A stretch of 64,000 nucleotides of DNA, taken from contig CADADB010000007.1 in NCBI GenBank assembly GCA_902786595.1, forward strand, positions 6,536 through 70,535, given 5' to 3'. The notes beneath the pieces are model-generated. The model saw nothing but the letters and a program-made list of their open reading frames with translations, was not told the origin of the DNA and made no database searches. Numbering within the stretch: the stretch's first letter is position 1; each line of letters starts with the position of its first letter. Source of the stretch: an uncultured Bacteroidota bacterium (GTDB taxonomy: Bacteria; Bacteroidota; Bacteroidia; Bacteroidales; WCHB1-69). Shown piece by piece: positions 52,247 through 60,564 of the stretch. Position numbers and translations under genes: made by a program.

Positions 52247-53709
52247 TTCCCCTTCCGTATCGGCTCGCACGTCAGCCCGATTCCCAATTTCTTGAAAATC
52301 TTGTGATCAATTTCGCTCAACATGACGGTGGTATGCGCCTGACAACCATCCAATTGCGGTAAACAGGCCAATGCCTTGCGACAGTTCTCGTCGTTGAGAC
52401 TGAGCATGGAGAGCGCAACCAACACCTCGTCGGTGTGCAGGCGCGGGTTGTGACCATGCAAAAGGTTTACTTTGGTCTCTTGGATAGGTTCGATCATGGC
52501 CTGCGGGATCAACCGCACCTCGTGGTCGATGCCCGCCAGGTGCTTCGTGGCGTTGAGCAATAGTGCAGCGCTCGGTCCCAACAGCGTACTGGTCTGGGCG
52601 GTGATAATCGTGCCGTCGGCCAATTCGATGGCGGAAGCGGCCACCCCGCTCTCTTCCTTACGTTTCCGCGCCGCCGTGATGGTCTTGCGGTCTTCCACTG
52701 TGATCTGCGCCCGCTTCAGCAACAGTGATATCTTGTTGACTTCCTGTTCGGTAGCTTTTCCGTCCACCACATTGCACAGCGCGGTGAAGTAACGGCGGAT
52801 GATCTCGTCTTTGGAGGCCTCACAACACACCTCATCGTCGGAGATGCAGTAGCCGGCCATGTTCACGCCCATGTCGGTGGGCGACTTATAGGGATTCTCG
52901 CCGTAGATGCCCTCGAAAATGGCGTTCAACACCGGGAAAATCTCCACGTCGCGGTTGTAGTTGACCGCCATCTTGCCGTACGCCTCCAAATGGAAGGGGT
53001 CGATCATGTTGACGTCGTCCAAATCGGCGGTGGCGGCCTCGTAGGCGATGTTGACGGGGTGCTTCAGCGAGAGGTTCCAGATGGGGAAAGTCTCGAACTT
53101 GGCATAGCCAGCTTTGACCCCGCGCACGTTTTCCTGATAGAGCTGGCTCAGGCAGACGGCCATCTTGCCGCTGCCGGGACCGGGCGCCGTCACGACCACC
53201 AACGGACGGGTCGTCTCCACGTACTCGTTGCGGCCGAAGCCGTCGGGCGAGTCGATGAGATCGACATTGGTAGGATAACCCTCTATGAGATAATGGTAAT
53301 AGACCTTGATGCCCATGCGCTCGAGGCGCTCGCGGTAGGCCATCGCGCTGGCTTGGCCGTTATAGTGCGTGATCACCACCCCGCTGACCAGAAAACCGCG
53401 GGCGATGAAGATGTCACGCAGACGCAGCACATCCTCGTCGTAGGTGATGCCCAAGTCGCCGCGCACCTTGTTCTTTTCGATATCCACGGCACTGATAACG
53501 ATGATGATCTCCGCATCGTCCTGCAGTTGGGTGAGCATACGGAGCTTGCTGTCCGGCTGGAACCCAGGCAACACACGGCTGGCGTGGAAGTCGTCATACA
53601 GCTTCCCGCCGAATTCCAAGTAAAGTTTGTGTCCGAACTGAGCGATGCGCTCCTTGATGTGTTCCGATTGGATTTTCAGATACTTCCCGTTATCAAAACC
53701 GTTTTTCAT
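52243..53709 (-). CDS. DUF1846 domain-containing protein
   Basis: A 488-residue protein matching the DUF1846 family over its full length. The N-terminus (FDNGKYLKIQSEHIKERIAQ) and the nucleotide-loop-like APGPGSGKMAVCLSQLY at about residue 177-193 are characteristic. Family structures are known but the reaction is, to my knowledge, not settled. Cytosolic and monocistronic. Confidence 0.92.
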   Translation of the reverse strand: MKNGFDNGKYLKIQSEHIKERIAQFGHKLYLEFGGKLYDDFHASRVLPGFQPDSKLRMLTQLQDDAEIIIVISAVDIEKNKVRGDLGITYDEDVLRLRDIFIARGFLVSGVVITHYNGQASAMAYRERLERMGIKVYYHYLIEGYPTNVDLIDSPDGFGRNEYVETTRPLVVVTAPGPGSGKMAVCLSQLYQENVRGVKAGYAKFETFPIWNLSLKHPVNIAYEAATADLDDVNMIDPFHLEAYGKMAVNYNRDVEIFPVLNAIFEGIYGENPYKSPTDMGVNMAGYCISDDEVCCEASKDEIIRRYFTALCNVVDGKATEQEVNKISLLLKRAQITVEDRKTITAARKRKEESGVAASAIELADGTIITAQTSTLLGPSAALLLNATKHLAGIDHEVRLIPQAMIEPIQETKVNLLHGHNPRLHTDEVLVALSMLSLNDENCRKALACLPQLDGCQAHTTVMLSEIDHKIFKKLGIGLTCEPIRKGK

Positions 53710-53785
53710 ATCATTACTGGTTTAAAATACGGGATGCAAAAATAAGATTTTTTTGGACACTCCGTCAACAAGAGTGAAAAAATTC

Positions 53786-53793
53786 TACTTTTG
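53786..53793 (+). promoter_or_regulatory. -7 box of the S41 peptidase gene
   Basis: TACTTTTG, 33 bp before ATG 53826. Confidence 0.6.
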
Positions 53794-53825
53794 CGCATAA
53801 AAACCAAATCTATAATTCTAAGATT

Positions 53826-55541
53826 ATGATAAAACAAATCTTATATATCGTCATTCTCCTTTTCTGTGCGACCATCTCTTTCGCACAAACACCTTCCAAC
53901 GTGTCTGTCGCAGTCCGAGACACGGTGTATGACCACGGTTCCGACGTGGTTTTTCCTGAAATAACCCCACAATTGGTGGACAACCTTGAGCTATTAGGTC
54001 GTGTTTGGGGCTTTCTGAAATATCATCACCCACTTATATCCAAAGGCACTTACAATTGGGATTACGAACTTTTCCGTATGCTGCCCGGCTACCTGCAAGT
54101 TACGGACAACAAGCAGCGCGACACATACCTGGTCAAATGGATTTCTCATTTCGGGAAGATTCCTGTCAACAAAGACGTTAAACCCGTTGACACGAACGCT
54201 GTTCTGAAGCCCGATTTGTCATGGATTAATCCTGACAAACTCTCCCCAAAGCTTTACAAAGTGCTGATGAATGTTTATCAGAACCGCAATAACGGCCACT
54301 ATTACGTAACCTATGAGTCTCCGTGGCTGAAGGTGGCGAAATTCATCCACGAGAACCCATACGAGGATATGGAGTGTCCTGACGCCGGCTACCGCTTGCT
54401 GACCCTGTACCGTTACTGGAACATGGTAAATTACTTTTTCCCCTACAAGCAACTCGCTGACACAGACTGGAATATAATTCTGAAAAAGTACATTCCTTCT
54501 ATCCTATCCGCCGATGACAAAAAATCCTATTGGCAAGCAGTCCGGCAACTGATTGCCCAATGCGACGACACGCACGGAGTGGTCTGGTCCTCCAAACCGG
54601 CTAAATCGTCGGAAAATTACCGTCCCCCGTTCAATGTGAGGTTCTTGAAAAACGACACGCTGGTGGTCTCCGGCTATTGGGATGCGTCAAAAATCGACAG
54701 TTCGGGACCGCACATCGGGGATGTCATCACGCACATCGACGGGAAACCGGTTTCGTATTGGGTTGACAGCTTGGCTCCGCACTATGCGGCCTCCAACCAC
54801 CATGCAAAACTGCGGCAAGTAGCATGGTGGGTCTGCGCCGGCCTCACGCCCACCGTGAGTCTCAAATTCCTGTCGGATAACGTCCAGAAGGAGGCCACCA
54901 TCACCCGATATAACAATGAGGAGATGGCACCCAGTTTCGCAACCGACAGTGTTTGCTATAAAGTTTTTGGCGACAGCATCGGATATGTATCGATGGATGA
55001 CATCACCGAAGCTTGGGTGCAACGCATCGCGGACACCTTGCACACCACGAAAGGGCTGATTTTAGATTTGCGGGAATATCCGAATGAGACCATCAATTAT
55101 GCGTTTTACCGCATTTTGTCTGACAAATCAAGGCCGTTTTTCAAATCCACGACCCCAAACTTAAGCAACCCAGGTGAATTTGTCCTCACAAAGTCGGTTT
55201 ACACAGGACGAGGTAAAGAGGCCTACGGGGGTAAAACCGTCATTCTCATCGATGAGAATTCGCAAAGTCACGCGGAGTTCTGCACCATGATGTACCGCAC
55301 GATCCCGAACAGCACCGTTATTGGCAATACGACGGCAGGCGCAGACGGCAATGTGGTGTGTATCCTGCTTCCGGGCGGGGTCTGCTCCTATTTCTCCGGC
55401 ATCGGCATCTACTATCCGGACGGCACGGAGACCCAGCGCGTCGGCATCATCCCCGACATTTATGTCTGGCCCACGGTCAAAGGCATCAAGGACGGCCGGG
55501 ACGAGTTGTTGGAAAAAGCGTTGGAACTGATTGGCGAATAA
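53826..55541 (+). CDS. S41 family peptidase
   Basis: A 571-residue exported peptidase. Signal peptide to about residue 20 (cleaved after SFAQ). A PDZ-like segment (GPHIGDVITHIDGKPVSYWV) is near residue 300. The C-terminal S41 core has VILIDENSQSHAEFCTMMYR near 480; the serine in SQSHAE is the expected nucleophile. It is followed by GNTTAGADGNV and IGIYYPDGTETQRVGIIPDI. Probably periplasmic or lipid-side cleavage of C-terminal regions; the target is unknown. Confidence 0.88.
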   Translation: MIKQILYIVILLFCATISFAQTPSNVSVAVRDTVYDHGSDVVFPEITPQLVDNLELLGRVWGFLKYHHPLISKGTYNWDYELFRMLPGYLQVTDNKQRDTYLVKWISHFGKIPVNKDVKPVDTNAVLKPDLSWINPDKLSPKLYKVLMNVYQNRNNGHYYVTYESPWLKVAKFIHENPYEDMECPDAGYRLLTLYRYWNMVNYFFPYKQLADTDWNIILKKYIPSILSADDKKSYWQAVRQLIAQCDDTHGVVWSSKPAKSSENYRPPFNVRFLKNDTLVVSGYWDASKIDSSGPHIGDVITHIDGKPVSYWVDSLAPHYAASNHHAKLRQVAWWVCAGLTPTVSLKFLSDNVQKEATITRYNNEEMAPSFATDSVCYKVFGDSIGYVSMDDITEAWVQRIADTLHTTKGLILDLREYPNETINYAFYRILSDKSRPFFKSTTPNLSNPGEFVLTKSVYTGRGKEAYGGKTVILIDENSQSHAEFCTMMYRTIPNSTVIGNTTAGADGNVVCILLPGGVCSYFSGIGIYYPDGTETQRVGIIPDIYVWPTVKGIKDGRDELLEKALELIGE

Positions 55542-55579
55542 GGACTCTTCTTTTTGGAGGTGGACTTTAATTCTATGCT

Positions 55580-55708
55580 ATGAAATGACGTAAAATCCTT
55601 ATTATTTCCGCATTCTTGGTTTTGTCCATAGCCGTAATAGCAGAAGTTGTTATGTATTGTCAAACTATTGAAACGGCAAACCAAACCTCCAATCCAAAAA
55701 TTTATTAA
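55580..55708 (+). pseudogene. Decayed copy of the 75-residue membrane protein gene
   Basis: Reads MK, a stop (TGA 55586), then RKILIISAFLVLSIAVIAEV and VMYC, parallel to MKRHKIFIISAFLALLIAVI of the intact gene at 57564. After about residue 26 similarity ends. Loss of an arginine codon to TGA and a replaced 3' half mark it as a relic. Confidence 0.75.
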
Positions 55709-55738
55709 AAGATTATATAACAATATCCAAAAATTTTA

Positions 55739-55746
55739 TATCTTTG
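55739..55746 (+). promoter_or_regulatory. -7 box deciding the DUF4160 start
   Basis: TATCTTTG overlaps the longer frame from 55744 and supports ATG 55783. Confidence 0.65.
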
Positions 55747-55782
55747 CCGCACTATAAAGAAAGAACTCAAAAACAATCTACC

Positions 55783-56040
55783 ATGTCCGAAATTAGTCGA
55801 TTTTATGGCATTATCATCACCATGTATTTCCCAGACCACAATCCACCACATTTTCATGTCAGGTACAACGAATTTCGTGCTCTTATCAACATCTCCACAG
55901 GCGAAATGACAGGATCCATGAGCAGAAGAGCTTTAGAATTCGTATATGAATGGATGGATTTGCACAAAGATGAGTTATGGGAAAACTGGAGAAGAATGGA
56001 AAACGGCGAACCTTTGAAATCAATTAAACCCTTAGAATAA
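55783..56040 (+). CDS. DUF4160 protein (toxin-antitoxin-like pair)
   Basis: An 85-residue protein. ISRFYGIIITMYFPDHNPPH then FHVRYNEFRALINI is the DUF4160 signature. DUF4160 genes very often precede a DUF2442 gene, as here, with a 1-bp gap; the pair is regarded as toxin-antitoxin-like. Which member is toxic is not established from sequence. Confidence 0.92.
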   Translation: MSEISRFYGIIITMYFPDHNPPHFHVRYNEFRALINISTGEMTGSMSRRALEFVYEWMDLHKDELWENWRRMENGEPLKSIKPLE

Positions 56041-56041
56041 A

Positions 56042-56365
56042 ATGGAAGATAGCAACAATATTATATGGGTTGTCGCAGCGGAAGCGCTTGACAATTATTT
56101 GCTGCGGCTGACTTTCAACAATAGCAGCGTGAAAACATTTGACTGCAAGCCACTAATACAGCAATTCCCTGTTTTCAGCCCACTGCAGGATAAACAAAAA
56201 TTCCACAATATCATATTGGATGGCTGGACAGTGACTTGGGAGAATGGCTCCATAAACATCGCCCCCGAATACCTTTACGAAAAGGGAGTTGCCATTTACG
56301 AGCCTCAGAAAACGACGGAGAATCTCGTGGCGGAGGACAATGCGCCGTATAATCCTGAACAATAA
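56042..56365 (+). CDS. DUF2442 protein
   Basis: A 107-residue partner of the DUF4160 gene. The domain pattern is AAEALDNYLLRLTFNNSSVK, FDCKPLIQQFPVFSPLQD and DGWTVTWENGSINIAPEYLY. DUF2442 proteins often act as an antidote-like or DNA-binding partner in such pairs. Confidence 0.9.
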   Translation: MEDSNNIIWVVAAEALDNYLLRLTFNNSSVKTFDCKPLIQQFPVFSPLQDKQKFHNIILDGWTVTWENGSINIAPEYLYEKGVAIYEPQKTTENLVAEDNAPYNPEQ

Positions 56366-56383
56366 GACCTATATCCAATCATT

Positions 56384-56731
56384 ATGAACCTCGAAGAATT
56401 CCGTGAATATTGCCTCTCGTTGGGCGAGGTAGAAGAGAAATTGCCCTTCGCGAAGATGCCCGGCGGCGACTCCGTGCTGGTGTTCTACGTCAGCGGGCAC
56501 ACCTTCTGCTACTGCGACCTCAACGACCTCAGAGTGGTGGTGAAATGTCCGCCCGAGCGCATCCCCGAACTGCTCGACACCGCCGAGGGCGTGACACCCC
56601 CCGACAGCCACTTCAGCGTCAAGTACTGGATCGGCATCCACCTGCCGACCATCGCCGACGAACTGCTCAAAGAGTTAGTTGCCGGATCGTTTGAGATAGT
56701 GAAGGGGAAGTATGCGAAGAAGCGAAGATAA
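56384..56731 (+). CDS. MmcQ/YjbR family protein
   Basis: A 115-residue protein. FREYCLSLGEVEEKLPF at the N-terminus and a CPPERIPELLDTAEGVTPP segment, then SVKYWIGIHLP, match the MmcQ/YjbR (CyaY-like fold) family, a putative DNA-binding group. It follows the DUF2442 gene by 18 bp. Confidence 0.92.
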   Translation: MNLEEFREYCLSLGEVEEKLPFAKMPGGDSVLVFYVSGHTFCYCDLNDLRVVVKCPPERIPELLDTAEGVTPPDSHFSVKYWIGIHLPTIADELLKELVAGSFEIVKGKYAKKRR

Positions 56732-56736
56732 TACAC

Positions 56737-56931
56737 TTTGCCGTCATCGGCAAAAAAACGTATCTTCTCCGCAGTTTTCTTAAGAATCTTGCCGATAGTA
56801 CGGGACACATCTCAGTTACCCGGTTTGCCGAAAAACACGGCATTAGTCTCAACGACTACCTTCGCGACATCTGCCTTACGGCACAAGACCAACACAAGGC
56901 ATTGCTGGAGTATTTCAAAATCAAGTACTAA
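56737..56931 (+). pseudogene. 3' gene fragment
   Basis: A frame different from the MmcQ gene reads IHFAVIGKKTYLLRSFLKNL, ADSTGHISVTRFAEKHGISL then NDYLRDICLTAQDQ and ends at TAA 56929. The composition and helix pattern look genuinely coding, but no start codon is present. It is a truncated tail of a lost gene. Confidence 0.6.
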
Positions 56932-57022
56932 ACAATCAAGATTTCATAAACATTGAAATTTCTGTTTATTCTCCAATCAAAAAATCTTTTCACATATATG
57001 TTAAACATTTGAATAAAAACAT

Positions 57023-57030
57023 TATCTTTG
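57023..57030 (+). promoter_or_regulatory. -7 box of the HTH pair
   Basis: TATCTTTG, 25 bp before ATG 57056. Confidence 0.6.
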
Positions 57031-57055
57031 CCGCGTTTTCAAAAAGGACAAAAAG

Positions 57056-57262
57056 ATGAAGGAAGTAACTCTCAAAACACTGGAACAAACGGACAACGTC
57101 AGCCTATACTCTATTTGCTTCGATGGCAATGCTCTTAGTGAATATGAAGCTTTTGTGCAAAAATTCGACAAATTACTTGCAGAAGCACAAAAAGAAGGAT
57201 CCATAACTATCGAAAAGAATGTAATCACAGGAATTGAAGGAAAAGTATTTCAGTTATCATGA
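57056..57262 (+). CDS. Short toxin-like partner of an HTH antitoxin
   Basis: A 68-residue protein. VTLKTLEQTDNVSLYSICFD resembles the N-terminus of longer HigB/RelE-neighbour toxins that I recall from Bacteroidetes, which run to about 120 residues, so it may be a shortened toxin. It is coupled to the HTH gene by a 4-bp ATGA overlap. Confidence 0.6.
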   Translation: MKEVTLKTLEQTDNVSLYSICFDGNALSEYEAFVQKFDKLLAEAQKEGSITIEKNVITGIEGKVFQLS

Positions 57263-57546
57263 CAAGAGATATGAACACAAAGATTTTTTCACCCATTCTG
57301 GAAGAAGCACACAACTCAATAACACCACAAGAACGTGCCGCCTTTGACTTGAATTTCAGTATTTCCGAAAAGATATACCAAATTCTGCAAGATAAAGGTA
57401 TGACCAAACGTGATTTGGCAAAATTGACTGGAAAAAAGGAATCCGAAGTGTCGAGATGGTTCTCTTTAGGCCACAATTTCACTTGCAAAACTGTCGCTTT
57501 GATTCAGCAAGCACTTGGTGCGCCAATTATTGAAATTGCCAAGTAA
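57259..57546 (+). CDS. XRE-type HTH antitoxin-like protein
   Basis: A 95-residue protein with a HTH_3 domain at about residues 45-90: QDKGMTKRDLAKLTGKKESE, VSRWFSLGHNFTCKTVALI. An inner start at 57271 (MNTKIFSPIL) is possible. This is the standard antitoxin and autoregulator architecture after a HigB-like toxin. Confidence 0.85.
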   Translation: MTRDMNTKIFSPILEEAHNSITPQERAAFDLNFSISEKIYQILQDKGMTKRDLAKLTGKKESEVSRWFSLGHNFTCKTVALIQQALGAPIIEIAK

Positions 57547-57563
57547 GAACCTATTCTAAATAT

Positions 57564-57791
57564 ATGAAGCGGCACAAAATCTTTATTATCTCAGCATTCT
57601 TAGCCTTGCTCATCGCTGTCATAGCAGAAGTTATGATGTGGTTAACTGCCATGCTTGACGGAAAATATACTCTAACTGAATCCTCTTATACTTCACATAT
57701 TAACAGCTTTGCTATTGCACTAATCATAAGCGACCTTGTCATTTTGTGTCTCTTGATTTGGATTGTTCTGCTTTTGAACAAAAAAGAATAA
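57564..57791 (+). CDS. Small membrane protein
   Basis: A 75-residue protein with two membrane helices, at residues 5-28 and 48-70, separated by a polar loop. I do not recognise it. A decayed copy of its first third lies at 55580-55708, on the other side of the toxin-antitoxin patch. Confidence 0.6.
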   Translation: MKRHKIFIISAFLALLIAVIAEVMMWLTAMLDGKYTLTESSYTSHINSFAIALIISDLVILCLLIWIVLLLNKKE

Positions 57792-57827
57792 TTATCGCGC
57801 CTTCCAAGCCCCACCCGAAAAAAATCG

Positions 57828-57835
57828 TATTTTTG
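57828..57835 (+). promoter_or_regulatory. -7 box 4 bp before the rlmI start
   Basis: TATTTTTG ends 4 bp before ATG 57840. Transcription normally starts a few bases after this box, so the message would be leaderless. Confidence 0.6.
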
Positions 57836-57839
57836 CAGC

Positions 57840-59042
57840 ATGAATGATCATACCCTTCCCCGCATCATCCTGCGCCCCGGCAAGGAGAAATCCCTGCAAC
57901 GGCGGCACCCGTGGGTCTTCTCCGGCGCCATCGCCCGCAAAGACAAAGACTTGCGCGACGGTGACATCGTGGAGGTCTATGACGCGCAACGCCAGTACCT
58001 CGCCACCGGACACTACCAACCCACCACCATCGCCGTGCGCCTCTTCAGCTTCGAGCAGCGCGACATCGACCGCGACTTCTGGCGCGAGAAACTGCTGAGC
58101 GCCATCGCTTTCCGCAAGAGCATCCTGCTGCCGAACCCGCAGACCAACATGTACCGCCTCGTCAACGGAGAGGGCGACGGCATGCCCGGTCTCATCATCG
58201 ACGCCTACAACCGCCATCTCGTCATGCAGGTGCACTCCATGGGCATGTACCGACTGCACGAGACCCTCGCGGAATTGCTCGCCGAGCTGCTGCCCGACAC
58301 GAAAGCCATCTGCCTCAAAACCGCCATCGAGACCGCTGAGGACGAGGAGGTTGCAACGGAAAACGGCTGGATTTACGGACAGCCCGACGAGGCGGTCATC
58401 GCCTCCGAGCACGGCATCCTCTTCAAAATCGACATCCTCAACGGACAGAAGACCGGCTTCTTCCTCGACCAGCGCGAGAGCCGCGCCATGGTGGGCGAGC
58501 TGGCGAAAGGGCACACTGTCCTCAACATGTTCTCCTACTCCGGCGGCTTCTCCCTCTACGCCCTGCGCGGCGGGGCAAAGCATGTGGATTCCGTCGATAT
58601 TTCGCAAAAGGCCATCGACCTCGTGGAGGAGAACGTGCGGCTCATGGGCGGAGACTTCGCGAAACGGCACAACGCCGTCTGCGAGGACGTGTTCGCCTAC
58701 CTCGACCGGATGCCCGACCACCATTACGACCTCATCGTCCTCGACCCGCCGGCCTTCGCCAAGCACCACCGCGTGAAGGAGCAAGGCATCAAGGGCTACC
58801 GCAACATCAACCGCAAGACGATGGAGAAGATCCGTCCCGGCGGGCTGCTCTTCACCTTCTCGTGCTCGCAGGCCATCAGCCGCGACGATTTCCAGACACT
58901 CGTCTTCTCCGCCGCCGCCCTCGCTGGCAAGAACGTCCGCGTGGTCAGCCGCCTGCAGCACGCCCCCTGCCATCCGGTCAGCATCTACCACCCGGAAGGG
59001 GAATATCTGAAGGGATTGCTGGTGGAAATTAGTAATTTGTAA
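57840..59042 (+). CDS. rlmI: 23S rRNA (cytosine-C5) methyltransferase, RlmI type
   Basis: A 400-residue enzyme. An N-terminal PUA domain at about residues 5-80 (RHPWVFSGAIARKDKDLRDG) is followed by an EEHUD-like middle and a SAM-dependent Rossmann domain. NMFSYSGGFSLYALRGGAKH is the SAM loop, VDSVDISQKAI holds the acidic ribose ligand, VLDPPAFAKH is motif IV and FSCSQAI carries the motif VI cysteine. Members methylate C1962-type positions of 23S rRNA. Confidence 0.93.
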   Translation: MNDHTLPRIILRPGKEKSLQRRHPWVFSGAIARKDKDLRDGDIVEVYDAQRQYLATGHYQPTTIAVRLFSFEQRDIDRDFWREKLLSAIAFRKSILLPNPQTNMYRLVNGEGDGMPGLIIDAYNRHLVMQVHSMGMYRLHETLAELLAELLPDTKAICLKTAIETAEDEEVATENGWIYGQPDEAVIASEHGILFKIDILNGQKTGFFLDQRESRAMVGELAKGHTVLNMFSYSGGFSLYALRGGAKHVDSVDISQKAIDLVEENVRLMGGDFAKRHNAVCEDVFAYLDRMPDHHYDLIVLDPPAFAKHHRVKEQGIKGYRNINRKTMEKIRPGGLLFTFSCSQAISRDDFQTLVFSAAALAGKNVRVVSRLQHAPCHPVSIYHPEGEYLKGLLVEISNL

Positions 59043-59069
59043 TTAGCAGCTAGTAGTTAGTAGTTAACT
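59028..59069. repeat. Heptamer array, ATTAGTA/GTTAGTA, 6 units
   Basis: ATTAGTA, ATTTGTA, ATTAGCA, GCTAGTA, GTTAGTA, GTTAACT. The array starts inside the last five codons of rlmI and runs through its stop, so it encodes the ISNL end. Confidence 0.85.
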
Positions 59070-59093
59070 GTACTTCCAACTTTCTAACCGCGA

Positions 59094-60347
59094 CTACCAG
59101 CGCGTCTGTCGTTTGATCACTTGCGTCATGCAGTGGGCGGCACCGTAGCCATCGATGAGGCTCTCCAACGGGATCCATTCCACCTTCACGCCGGCTATGG
59201 CAAAACGCTGTTGCAAGGCCTTCGACTGACCGCCCACCGCCATGATGTGACGCGGCGCGATGGTCAGGAAATTGTTGGCATAGTGCATCTCATCTTCGCT
59301 GTCGATGGGGATGATCTCAAAATAATCTTGCAGAAACTCCACGAAAGAGCGGTCTTTCTGCAAAAGAGTGTATTTTTTCGTGCCGGGCGCACGCACCCAT
59401 AGGTCGCAAGTAACGTACTCCGGATCGTCTTTCTGTGCATTCAACCGACTGGAAGTCAGCGTGCAAAGGTCTTTATCAATAATGTTGAAATAGGTATCGA
59501 GGTGCATCTGCATCTGCCAGAACTTGTGGTCGCGGACCACCACCACGGTGTCGTGGCCGAAAGCGTCCGCATCCATCATCTGCCGAATGCCCTCGTCGTT
59601 CGTGCGCATGCCGCATCCGATAAACGACAAGGTGCCGGCGGGCAAATAGTCGCCACCCTCCAAGCGTCCCTCGCCTTGGATACGCAGAATCGGTTTCAGA
59701 CCGAGGTGCGCGTAGCAAAGACTGATAATGTCGGCCTCAGGTTCCCGTTGCAAGGAGTTCATGTTGCATATCACATGGCCGCGCGGAGTAGATATACTCT
59801 GGTCGCGGGTGAAGTAAAGGTTCATCAGAGGATTTTGCACATATTGGGCTTCGTAACCTGTATTCGTACCAGTTTTGTATAGCACCACCGTGGGTTGCAA
59901 CAGGATGCAGCGGATCAGATCGGCGCGGCTCATCTTGGCGATCACCTCCTTTTTGTAACGTTCAGCGGCCCGCATGTCGTTCTCGTCCAACATGGTGGCA
60001 TCGTATTGCAGAAGTTCGCCCGCCAAGGCACGCAAGCTGTCGAGTCCCGTCTCTTCCAAAATCTGCCGCACCGTATAGACCTTGATGCCGTTCTTCTGCA
60101 GCATCTTGATGTAGTTCCGATGTTCCGCGGCCGCCTTATCTACATCGAAATAGTCCTCGAAAAGTCCCGCCGAAGGATGAATCACCCCGTTGAACAGTTC
60201 CTGTCCGGGGGTGTGCATCAAGATGACCGCCGCCTTCGACCATTCGGCCTGCGGGTAATCCACCTTGTTCTTCTGCGCAAAAACACAATTTATTGAATTA
60301 CAAACAACTAAAATGACAGTTAATGTCCAAATCCTCACTTTGTTCAT
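59094..60347 (-). CDS. Exported arginine-deiminase-like enzyme
   Basis: A 417-residue guanidine-modifying enzyme. A signal peptide occupies residues 1-24 (ends VFAQ). The active-site set is present: YFTRDQS, GRLEGGDYL with the catalytic acids, MHLDTYFN with the His/Asp pair and GAAHCMTQ with the nucleophilic cysteine. The family turns free arginine into citrulline and ammonia. Most bacterial arginine deiminases are cytosolic, so export is unusual. No arginine-pathway partners are adjacent. Confidence 0.88.
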   Translation of the reverse strand: MNKVRIWTLTVILVVCNSINCVFAQKNKVDYPQAEWSKAAVILMHTPGQELFNGVIHPSAGLFEDYFDVDKAAAEHRNYIKMLQKNGIKVYTVRQILEETGLDSLRALAGELLQYDATMLDENDMRAAERYKKEVIAKMSRADLIRCILLQPTVVLYKTGTNTGYEAQYVQNPLMNLYFTRDQSISTPRGHVICNMNSLQREPEADIISLCYAHLGLKPILRIQGEGRLEGGDYLPAGTLSFIGCGMRTNDEGIRQMMDADAFGHDTVVVVRDHKFWQMQMHLDTYFNIIDKDLCTLTSSRLNAQKDDPEYVTCDLWVRAPGTKKYTLLQKDRSFVEFLQDYFEIIPIDSEDEMHYANNFLTIAPRHIMAVGGQSKALQQRFAIAGVKVEWIPLESLIDGYGAAHCMTQVIKRQTRW

Positions 60348-60537
60348 CTTCCAATATCCTTAAAATTTACAAGCTGCAAAAGTACGATTTTTTTTTCGGA
60401 TGTTAAGAAACGGTAACAAACTGAAAACGTGAAACTTAGCAAACAAAACAAAGGAAGCCAGCCGGATACAGGGAAAAAGTTCACCATCAAGCTGCAACCT
60501 TTCTGAATATTTGCATCGTAAGGAATAAATAAAGTTT

Positions 60538-60545
60538 TATTTTTG
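60538..60545 (+). promoter_or_regulatory. -7 box of the M48 peptidase gene
   Basis: TATTTTTG, about 20 bp before ATG 60565. A TTG at 60550 would be too close. Confidence 0.55.
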
Positions 60546-60564
60546 CAGTTTGAAAAAAAGCACT

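Noticed and set aside
57792-58991. 399-codon open frame on the minus strand
   Set aside because: Antisense shadow of the RlmI-type methyltransferase, which has all family motifs.
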